Of a stretch of DNA of 64,000 bases, positions 55,593 through 64,000 are shown one piece after another. The position numbers and the translations under genes are program-made. The notes below the pieces were generated by a model that saw only the letters and a list, made by a program, of their open reading frames with translations, made no database searches and had not been told where the DNA came from. Position 1 is the first letter of the stretch. The number at the start of each line of letters is the position of its first letter. The stretch comes from Ascarosepion bandense (taxonomy: Eukaryota > Mollusca > Cephalopoda > Sepiida > Sepiidae), in NCBI GenBank assembly GCA_037127315.1, contig JBBBDQ010000192.1, positions 3,728,501-3,792,500 of the forward strand. The letters are read 5' to 3'.

Positions 55593-57789
55593 TCTCCAGC
55601 ACCCTCCTTAGTATCTCATTAGTTTCAACACTGCTGGTTTTTGAAGAGTATCAGTTCTCGGATCTTGCTACTTTCCGCATTCTCTCCACGTAATTACCTG
55701 AAGTGTCTTAATATCACAGCTGTCATTGCTATAGATGATATTTACTAAGCATTGATACGAATAGCATTTAGTAGTTTTAAGTTGAGACCAAATGAGCACA
55801 AGTTTTCTTAATATCTCAATCACTCGTCTTTGTATTCTAAACATACCAGCAATGATGAGTAGAACCATTACGTTCAGGTTTTACCATTTTTCATCTCATT
55901 TTGTAACGTTCATGTATTTTTAGCTTTTCCTTTCAAATTGGTACCGTACACTATTGCAGGCGTCATTATGCAAGTCACAATGACATTAATGTTAACCATT
56001 TGATATTGATAACATTTTTCGCATATATTTTTCTTTGTCGTGTAAGTCATAATATTTTCTTATTAAAAAATATCGGTAATAACTTGACAGTGGTCAAGTT
56101 TATTTTGCAAACAAAGTGCGACTTTCTTTTTTTTTTGTAAATGGTGTCGGCCTTAAAAAATGTATTTCATTAACAGATTATGTTATATAGCTGAATAAAT
56201 TCTTTTTGTTTGTCATGTAAATAAGGGTTTTGTGATATTCCATAACCTTCATTTATATTTTCACTTTTCATTAACCTTTCTACTGTTTCGACTTGCAGCG
56301 ATCTTTTTTACTTGGGTATTGATGAAAGATGACGCCCCCACCAAATTAAAGGATTTTAAGTTTAACTGAAAAAATTAAATATTGCTTTTTTTCTTTTAAT
56401 ATAATAATTTAATACAATTTATAACTATTTATCTTATTTCATTTATTATATTTATTATGATTATTATATTTATTTGAAGTTATATGTGTATTGTTATTTT
56501 TTCAACTGTTCTACAGTTGCCGTGTTTATCTGTATTAGTATTTGTTTTATTCAACTGAACTGAAATTCGTTTGTTTATTTTTACTTTTTGCTTTTGCTTG
56601 CCTAAAATTATATTTATCAACTTTATGAAATTTTTCGTTACTTGATTAGTTACTAAGATGATGTGACATCAGCGGAGCTTGCAGAACATTTCATTACAAA
56701 TGACTGTAATTTTGACATCTTATGGTGCATATTCTGAAAAAATATTCAGAATTTACTGACCTGTCGACCATTAAAACTCATGGGAGATTGTTATGTAAAC
56801 AAATTACTAACTTTCCGGCCCGTGGAAATTAAAAGAATAACAAGAGAGTTCAATAAGCTTTATACTAAGCTGTTTGATTAATTCCTCTTAGTAATTAATC
56901 AACTAAAGAGAAAATTTCAAAATGCACAAGATCATCATCATATTAAGCATGTTTCAAATCATCATCATATTAAGCATGTTTCAGTTGCATACCGTCACGC
57001 TAGCATTTCATTCGCCTTCATTACTAGTGTAGCCGTTGTTTCATTGCAAGACAAGTAAAGTTTGCACAAAGACATAATCTTTTGCAGATTTATATATTTT
57101 TATACTTCAAAAACTGTTTAAATATAACTTGAATAAGATGGACATTCTGTTGAAATATTGTTTAACATTGTCAAACACTATGTATTTTCTTTTCTTCATC
57201 TTTTGGTAAATCGCGCTCTTCTCTTAACTATTATTATTATTATTATTATTATTTCAGTCATCACTTACATTTTTATATTTTCCTGATTATGTTTACATAA
57301 GCCTCAAACTTGCCAGGAACTTCTATATAATGTTTTATAAAACTAAAATATTTAATTATCAGGGGAAAGATATCTCTAATTTTCTCCAATCTCTATGAAG
57401 AACATTAAAAGTAAATGATATTTTGAATATCGTTTATTTTTCAGTGAAAAAAGTTTATATTTTTATTTTATTTTATAAAAACTTAAATTTCGTACAGTTA
57501 GAACCGTGTAAAGGTCACTTATAAGTCGACTTTTAATTTTGTTTAAAAAATGATTACGATATCTTCCAAAAATCATTTCATTTCTGATGTCTTTTGTATG
57601 AATTCGTTTTGGGTTAAGAAACTATTAATTTCTAGGTACCTCCACTCATTTTCGATATCTAAATATTAATCTGAATTTTAAAATTAAAAAGTTTTCTTGA
57701 GACTTTTATTTTAGATTTAATTGAAAGCTAAATGGTTAAATTTACTATAAACGTCCTTAACTAATTAATTTTTCACCTTTAGCTCAAAT
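55593..57789. other. No gene recognised
   Basis: AT-rich. (TTA)n at 57230-57255. A local duplication CATCATCATATTAAGCATGTTTC (twice) lies at 56933-56983. No coding feature supported. Confidence 0.6.
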
Positions 57790-58093
57790 ACTCATTTGGA
57801 TATTGGCTCGGAACGAGAAATCGGGGAGCCGCGTTCGATTCCAGTTGAATTTCTTGCATCCATTTACGCGCAAATACCATTGGGAAAGGTATTAATCCGT
57901 CTCTTCCCTCCAGTTATGGGTTAAATAACAGAACAGATCGGGTTCTGTAGCCTTGGCTGGCAACCATCTACCGCAGAAAGTCAGTAGCAACCTACTGTGG
58001 GATAATCTTCTGTCCAGTCAGTCATGTCTCTCGCAAGATATGATCGCCTAAACGTGTATCACGTATGACACTTAACTGACTGACTGACTCATT
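57790..58093 (+). mobile_element. tRNA-derived SINE, near full length
   Basis: The best copy of the family. tRNA-like head GGATATTGGCTCGGAACGAG with B box GTTCGATTCC at 57833-57842, central body, GATCGCCTAAACGTGTATCAC and a (GACT)n tail at 58076-58092. Pol III transcription is inferred from the boxes. The partner LINE is unknown; the GACT tail differs from the TAA tail of the R4 elements. Confidence 0.85.
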
Positions 58094-59326
58094 AAACACA
58101 AGCATTCTCAGACGTAATTTATTTGTTCAATAGCCTAAAACCGATATTATATATTGAACTATTTTTGTAGTCAAGCCCGTCACAAACATATTTTTTGCTT
58201 TTTGTAGTTATCCCGTCACAAACATGTCATGAATACGATGATAAAATTTTACTGAAAGACTCGGTGTTTTGACAGGAAATGAGGAAGGGATCTGAGATGT
58301 ACGCACTTTTTTTAATTATTCAAATAAATAAATAAATAAATAAATAACAGCTTATTCCTTACTAAAGGAATTTTTTTCTTGTCATATTCCTTAAGGTTAA
58401 AAGCGTACCAATGAAACTGCATAGAACTGGCTTTACTCAATTTGTCTGTCGATAACAACAAGTGCCTCTCACCAATGACACACAATGACAGAAATGATTG
58501 CTTGTCGTCTTCCTACTGACGAATTCTTATTATCGCTAGTTGATGATGGAAGCAGAAGTCTATTTTCTTTCATTTTTCAATTTAAATTTTTCATCTCTGT
58601 ATGACCTTCAGTTTGGTTACTATGATGTTGGCATCGATGGAAGAGACATAATGAAAGATTACTATTTAGCAACCATAGCGATTTGATCGATAAAAATGGA
58701 AACGAGGATATAAACAGAAGAAGAAAAAGCCCGAAGTTACAACCTAAACATCGTTCTTCATCTGCGCATGAGGTCGTCATTTTAAAAAAGCTAACCGGTA
58801 TACATAATAACAAATCAAATCATTGTGATATGTTTTGATGCGTAGTACTTTTTTAATATTTCAAATATTATTTGAACCAGTTTCCCTGTTTTCGTTATTT
58901 AAATCAATGAATTTCGACCCTTATATATTCTGTTCTTCATCAGTAAGAGCTAAAGTTCTCAGATGAAGCACTGTCGTTATTCCACCGTGTTTTTGTTGAA
59001 GCGGTAGTCTTGGACAGCATTCAAGGAGTCCTAGACAATAGACACTTGTGAAAAACTAAAGAGTATCGCTACCGAATATGATTTGATAAAATTAGCCAGA
59101 AACATAAAAAGATAAGAGTACGTCTGCATAATACTTAAAATTGTGAAAACGCATAAAAACTTAAAATTATACCGAGAAAGACTGGAAAATGATCGTCCGA
59201 AACGAAGCCATGCAAGCAAATAAAGTATGATATAGTTCGGGCAATAATACCCAATATTTCTAATTAAAAAAGGATTTATGCTTCCTTTGGAAATATTCAG
59301 ACCTGCCTTTTAAGCCTGTTGGCCAT
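58094..59326. other. No gene recognised
   Basis: Short (AAAT)n at about 58321-58346. The open frame at 58577-58813 (minus) has no domain I recognise. Confidence 0.55.
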
Positions 59327-59342
59327 ATATATATATATATAT

Positions 59343-59399
59343 AGTCATCCGCAGACAGATCTGTTTCGCTGTATCACAGCTCATCAGTACGATTAGACT
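59343..59399 (-). ncRNA. Hammerhead ribozyme, type I
   Basis: On the minus strand all core elements are present in order: CTGATGAG (59387-59380), stem II GCTG/CAGC with loop TGATA, core CGAAAC (59368-59363), a tiny stem III ACAG-AT-CTGT, then C as the expected cleavage nucleotide (GTC, 59356-59354). Stem I closes with TCGTA/TGCGG, one further pair, and AGTC/GACT at the outer end, with bulges as in natural type I motifs. Cleavage is predicted just after plus-strand base 59354. The short self-complementary stem III (ACAGATCTGT) is like those of animal retrozyme-type hammerheads, which can act as dimers. It is followed by a TA tract and preceded by a tRNA-like unit. Confidence 0.85.
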
Positions 59400-59476
59400 A
59401 CGATTGCTTTTAACTCAGGATTGAAACCCGACCGAAGTGGCATCAGTCGGCGGTTCTACCTCTGGGCCATGGGCGC
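59400..59476 (-). ncRNA. tRNA-like (pol III promoter) unit joined to the hammerhead
   Basis: Minus strand: GCGCCCATGGCCCAGAGG (A box-like TGGCCCAGAGGTAGAAC) and GGTTTCAATCCTGAGTT (B box, complement of 59411-59427), with tRNA-like spacing. The ribozyme begins 12-25 bases after the B box. It looks like a SINE head or a tRNA-derived promoter driving a ribozyme-containing RNA. It is unlikely to be a true tRNA gene since the acceptor stem does not close. Confidence 0.65.
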
Positions 59477-59811
59477 ACGGTAGAAGAAGGCAGACTTTTT
59501 TACATGTATATTGTCATTGTACACAATGGTGTGGAAAGGAATGGAACGCCTCTTTTCTTATATTTGGCCCTGTTTGTTTGGGATAGGAATATTTTTCAGC
59601 GAAATGTCGAAATTTACTAGATCCATTTTCAATGATTATATTAATGGTAAAAGTGCTCACAATTTGTAGTGGATATCTATATTTAAAAAAATTTGTACAT
59701 GTTCTAAAATATAATTTATAATAAATATTCACAGCTCTATATTATATATCGAGCACTGTTTTAAATTAATATTTTGGATATTGTAAATTTTTCCTCGTTT
59801 CTTATTCACTA

Positions 59812-59814
<3 letters not shown>

Positions 59815-59850
<36 letters not shown>
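59815..59850 (+). repeat. (TA)n microsatellite
   Basis: About 18 TA units. Confidence 0.95.
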
Positions 59851-59853
<3 letters not shown>

Positions 59854-59879
59854 TTACTAATGGAAATACATCTCACAGT

Positions 59880-60015
59880 TAGATATTTACTTTAAAAAGT
59901 GCTCAATGCTAAAGTGGACCATAAATATATGGCAATTATTATTATCGTTATTATTATAATAGCATACTGCAACTCAATATCTAGAAATTTTCGGTGTTAA
60001 AACACTATCATCAAG
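59880..60015 (-). other. PLE terminal-region-like sequence with stem motif
   Basis: Plus-strand TTTAAAAAGTGCTCAATGCTAAAG resembles 18.07 kb (TTTAAAAAGTGTTCAATACAAAA). On the minus strand TTGATGATA-GTGTT-TTAACAC-CGAAAA (about 60014-59988) again shows the TGATGA...GAAA stem pattern. It lies downstream of PLE 3 on the same strand, so it may be part of its terminal repeat. Confidence 0.45.
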
Positions 60016-60619
60016 CAGTCAAATGTGGTTAATTTATTTTGTAATATATAGATAAAGAGATTTTATATATATATAAGAATAAATAAAGATGAAAAAATAA
60101 GTAAAAACAAGGTCAGCCAATGAAATGAATTAAGTGGGGTGGGAGGTCATAATACCCAATGAACGTTGTGCGTACGATTCACTAGACAGTAGTGTAGCAA
60201 ATGTTTTGCGACGGAAAGCTAATCATGTCAAAAATTTTAAACTGGAAGAAGAAAATATAAAGTAGAAAAAATAGATAAAAAGAAAGAAAGAAAAAACGAA
60301 AAAAGAAAAAGATAAGAGAAGAAAAAATAAAAACGAATTCAAATGTTGGAAAAGATAAAATAAAATAAATATAAGAAAAATCAAAACCAACAGAAAGATA
60401 AGAATAATGATAAAAATATAATGGGACATTAAAATATATACTTAAGGGGATTTGTTCATAAGTACAAATAAAATATTAATAGAAATTAAAAAATTGCCAG
60501 TTCAATAAGCTATTTTTTAAGTAAGAAAATGATCAAATAGTGAAAGTATTGAAATAAAGTTGAGATAATTTCAGATATGTTTAAGTGTATGGAAGATTCT
60601 ATAGTTGCAGAAATTAGTT

Positions 60620-61370
60620 ATTTCATCAAGTTGGTTCAATAAGTCAGTTTTTGGTGATTTTATTATATGGATTTTTCTTGTAAACAAAAGAAACATATTT
60701 CATGTAAAGGTTTACATATTATAGCTTTAGTTAAAATTTTCCATTTAACTGTAGAAGCTTTATTTTCATCTTTCAATTGCCTGAAATATTTAAAGAGAGA
60801 AGTAGAATTAGTATATGCTTTATTATTGAAAGATTAGTTATGTTGGTAAAATTGAGACTTAAAATTACTTTTAGTACATACGATATAATATCAGTAATAT
60901 TAAGATTTTCATTGGTATACAATGGAATGTGTAAGGCATTTAGTTTGCATAGGTCATACATTAGGGTTATGACAGTTGCAGGAACTAGTGTTATCATCAT
61001 TATTTATGGTACGTTGTTTATAATTGATATCATAATGTTTATAATTGATATCATAATGTTGTTTTTGAATTTTATTATTGCATTTTTATTATCATATCGC
61101 GATTAAACTTTCAGTGTATTTTTATTAAAAGTGCATTATTAGTTGGGAAGTGTTTTTGAACTAGATTAAGGAATTTATTGCCTAATTTGGTACTAACCAT
61201 TTGGTTAAATGGTGGTGTATACCAAATTATTTTCCTATTTCGATTATGTTTGATATTGTCTCGGGTCTTATAATTTTGATCATGTGTAAAAAGCCTCATT
61301 TTATAAAAATGTAAATTTCTGAATAAAATGTTTGGAATGTAGCTTTTTGTTTCCATAACCTTTTAGATTG
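60620..61370 (-). pseudogene. PLE 3 remnant: linker and GIY-YIG region
   Basis: Minus strand: NRNRKIIWYTPPFNQMVSTK, LGNKFLNLVQKHFPTNNA (61290-61130), a 21-bp tandem duplication (about 61021-61063), CNCHNPNV.PMQTKCLTHSI-type cysteine linker (about 60970), YIVCTKSNFKSQFYQHN (GIY-YIG core with the last Gly changed to Val), YTNSTSLFKYFRQLKDENKA, WKILTKAIICKPL and EICFFCLQEKSI (about 60690). Stops and shifts throughout. The RT core is missing or decayed. Confidence 0.8.
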
Positions 61371-61999
61371 TAGTATTGGGAACCTTAAGTGGGAGGAGTT
61401 TAAAATCTATCCGTAAAAAAAAATTCTTTTTAAAGATTTTTAAGTGGTCTTAAATTTTTGATTGGAAGTGTATGTGTACACATAATAGAGAGCTTAGCTC
61501 GTTGATCAAACCTGTTTGTTTATGTAGCGTGATCGATTTTCACTTGTTCCACATACATGTATTGTGACAGAATATGTTAACCTTGGTAAATACCTTTAAT
61601 ATGCATGAAGTCATTTTTTAATGTTAGCAAGAACCAGGGATTTCGTAAACAACAAGGCTTTTCAGTTCAATACAAATATCAAGAGGAATACATTAGGTGG
61701 CTATGTTTTAAATAAAAAAGTGAAAGTTCCCGATTTAATAAAGAAAGAGAAAATTGTATGATGACGTTGCTAAGAGTTGTGGTAAGAAAATAATTTCTAG
61801 CCGCCACATTTTTTTTTTCTTATACTATATTTTTACTATCGATGTTGTTGTTGCATTTAGTATTAGTTACTGTTGCTAGTCAATTATCTAAATTTTTATT
61901 AAGCTTCATCATTGTTATGTGCGTACAGGAAAAAATAATATATTTAGAGTTGGGTATTATTTGTCTTCTCAGACTTTACATGGAATATATTCTTATACT
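61371..61999. other. No gene recognised
   Basis: AT-rich. It may include further decayed PLE sequence upstream of PLE 3, but I cannot align it with confidence. Confidence 0.45.
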
Positions 62000-62345
62000 T
62001 GTGGCGACATTCACCCTGGGGCGGGTTGAGCCGGCCTCTTTCCTAGAAGATGTTTCATGGGGATTTGGGCTCTACAAGCGGTCTCTAGCCGCTTACAGTG
62101 CGGAGATTTTCCCGTCGTAGGTTGCCATTTCTTACAGCGGTAGACTGGTTGCCAATCAAGGCTATACAACCCAGTTTGTCTTGCTATTTACCCATAGCTG
62201 GGGGAGAAGAAATAGATCCACACATTTCCCAGGGGTAAGTGAATGTAATGGATTCGAATAGAATTCGAAATAGGTTCTTTAATTCTTTGATCCAAGCCGT
62301 TATCCATCACTCCACTGTGTCTACAATGCTGTTATAGTGTGGGGG
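62000..62345 (-). mobile_element. tRNA-derived SINE, diverged, reverse orientation
   Basis: Minus strand: GGATAACGGCTTGGATC and ATTCGAATCCATT as A- and B-box-like segments, then GGGAAATGTGTGGATCTATT, CAGCTATGGGTAAATAGCAA, CTGGGTTGTATAGCCTTGA, TTGGCAACCAGTCTACCGC. The body matches the other SINEs, but beyond GGCAACCTACGACGGG the 3' part is different and GC-rich (AAGCGGCTAGAGACCGCTTG forms a hairpin). Possibly another subfamily. Confidence 0.75.
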
Positions 62346-63069
62346 GGGGGAGCTGATGTTTTTTGTTGTTGTTGTTTTTGGGGTTTTCTTTACCTCATTT
62401 TATCAAAGATTTTTTTCATATCAGTTTCTATATCGACGTTATGGCCCGCTGAACCACGGATTTATGAATAATTTTATATTCGCTTGATAGACAAGTGGTT
62501 AAAAAGGTGTATTTGCTTCTTAAGTTTTGATATCGGCCTTTATTTCTCTGAACTGATTTGTTGCAAGCCTCATCAGTCGTGTAATTCTATTGGAAGGTAT
62601 CAGTTTTGACCATACGTCTGATATATGTCGCTGAGGAGTTTGTCATTGCTGTCTTGTCTAGTACGTAAGATTTTTTAGGATGAGAATAATTCAACAGTCT
62701 TGCAATTAAACCGATGTGCCCACAGGAGTAGTAACTTATAATATTTACTATGGATGAACGTAGTAGAGTGATGTCTACTCTCGCTGGTCATTACTGTGTT
62801 CTATTGTCACTAGATATTAAATTATTTTAGCCTTGCGCCAGACAATCAACTGAGTAAATATCTGTGTATATTTTCTTTATTTTTTATGATATAACACTAA
62901 ACTGATGATACGAAGAAAGGAGTGGTTATTGGTTTCTTTACGTAAAATGGATTATGATGGTCTTAATCTGTCCTATCTTATGACTCTTACAATCCTCTGA
63001 CACATGTCATATTTTTGTCATTCAACATGATTTTCTCATTTTTTTCTTTCGATCAGTTGTTCGCAACCA
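62346..63069. other. No gene recognised
   Basis: Short G-run (62341-62350) and a TTGTTGTTG run, otherwise unique AT-rich sequence. Confidence 0.55.
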
Positions 63070-63073
63070 TTAC

Positions 63074-63408
63074 CCAAAGTAATCTTCATCTAAACACAAA
63101 AGATGCCAACTGTCCCCTACACCTGCTTCAACAAAATACTGTTGAAAAGCAAAATGTCCATTAAGGGCGAAACTGAAACAGTCGATATAAGACAATGCAT
63201 TCCATGACCACCACCTCCCGTTTGCACAAAGGATATTCTCTATTTCATAAGATACATCCACTTCGTAGGGCGGCTTTCCTTGTATAAGATATTTAATCAA
63301 GCAATTACTAAAACCTGAAATGTTGTTCAGTAGTAATGGTTTTTTATTAAAATAAGTAAAGTCAATGTCACTTCTGTTGCAGGACGATGGAAACGGTGTT
63401 CGAGTCAT
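63074..63408 (-). CDS. Candidate internal exon of an unknown host gene
   Basis: A 112-codon open frame (63408-63070) with balanced, globular-looking composition, unlike the low-complexity frames elsewhere. On the minus strand a pyrimidine-rich CCATCGTCCTGCAACAG gives a plausible acceptor at 63374, and TTTGG/GTAATG gives a donor at 63073, so a 300-bp exon with equal intron phases would result. Within it, YEVDVSYEIENILCANGRWW and WNALSYIDC loosely recall the second half of a Sushi/CCP repeat (C.nG.W...C). The family is uncertain and the exon itself is a prediction. Confidence 0.35.
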
Positions 63409-64000
63409 AAACCATTACTTTTAAGTTCGATCATCACTAGGTTTCATCTGATAGATTAAAATGTGTGTAATAAATATATTCATATATGGATGGGAAGCAA
63501 CTTGCTTAGTGGTTAAAATAGTTGTGTTCTCACCCACATCAATGGCCGATATTATTATTGTGGTCTTTTTCCAGACTGAGATAAATCATTACAGTTTCTT
63601 ATGGTAAATCAGATGCAACATAATTCTTAATATTATAATGTTATTTATCTTGCTTTTGATCTATCATACTCGGTATTTAAACTGTGTTAAATTCAATGAG
63701 TCTCATTGAATCGCGGATGGAAATTGAACTACAAACATGATTTAGTTTTCCACATTTGAAATTTCTCATTTTAGTCGTAATGACTGATTATTAAAGAGAC
63801 GGCTATTTAAAAAAAAAATCCTATTTCCATATAGTCGGCCTCTTTAACGATTTGGGGTAGTGAACCAGAAGCCTTAGAATTTACATTATTGTGATCTACC
63901 AGTGTGACATCTTTGGGGATTGATATCTTTTAGGTTATTGAAGATTTTATTCATACCAGACTGACAATACAAAAACTTGTCGTCGAGTTGAAACTATAGA
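63409..64000. other. No gene recognised
   Basis: AT-rich sequence to the window end; no feature supported. Confidence 0.55.

Noticed and set aside
61842..62120. 92-codon plus-strand open frame
   Set aside because: Its second half is the antisense of the reverse-oriented SINE; the first half is hydrophobic low complexity.

Overview
The window looks like an intergenic or intronic stretch of a large, AT-rich animal genome, most likely a cephalopod mollusc of octopus type. This is an inference from the mix of elements: (TAA)-associated R4/Dong-like LINEs, Penelope-like elements (PLEs) with GIY-YIG nucleases, K02A2.6-like Ty3/gypsy elements, tRNA-derived SINEs, a Helitron and very many TA, CA, GA and TAA microsatellites. 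I found no complete host gene. The best host-gene candidate is one possible internal exon at 63.1-63.4 kb (minus strand). Almost all recognisable protein sequence belongs to transposable elements, and nearly every copy is broken.

Layout. 0-0.5 kb: 3' end of an R4/Dong-like LINE with a TAA tail. 0.5-1.4 kb: five-unit ~186-bp tandem repeat. 5.3-10.5 kb: a structurally complete gypsy element (298-bp LTRs, 5-bp target duplication, PBS, PPT, gag-pro-RT-RH-IN) whose LTRs differ at one base but whose genes carry many stops and frameshifts. 12.9-18.3 kb: sparse sequence with minisatellites, a perfect 26-bp palindrome and microsatellites. 19.5-25.3 kb: two PLEs head to head, joined by 275-bp inverted arms; the plus-strand copy keeps recognisable RT and GIY-YIG domains. 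25.3-26.3 kb: two 5'-truncated R4 copies stacked in TAA repeats. 26.3-28.0 kb: T-rich direct repeats bounded by an inverted repeat. 28.0-32.1 kb: a near-intact R4/Dong element with an open frame of more than 1,100 codons, broken once inside its endonuclease domain. 33.4-34.4 kb: TA-flanked dispersed repeats and a tRNA-like sequence. 35.4-36.2 kb: a short Helitron with good termini. 36.4-38.8 kb: minus-strand gypsy LTR, RNase H and RT. 39.0-43.9 kb: ~205-bp tandem repeats flanking a second minus-strand gypsy remnant interrupted by SINE sequence. 47.0-48.7 kb: minus-strand PLE remnant. 51.3-53.4 kb: an older R4-like remnant. 55.3-58.1 kb: two SINEs. 59.3-61.4 kb: a tRNA-like unit fused to a canonical hammerhead ribozyme, then a third PLE remnant. 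62.0-62.3 kb: a reverse-strand SINE.

The most interesting items are the hammerhead/tRNA-like composite at 59.34-59.48 kb, the repeated association of R4/Dong copies with TAA arrays, the head-to-head PLE palindrome, and the contrast between near-identical LTRs and dead coding sequence in the 5.3-10.5 kb element. All calls come from reading the sequence; no database search was possible.
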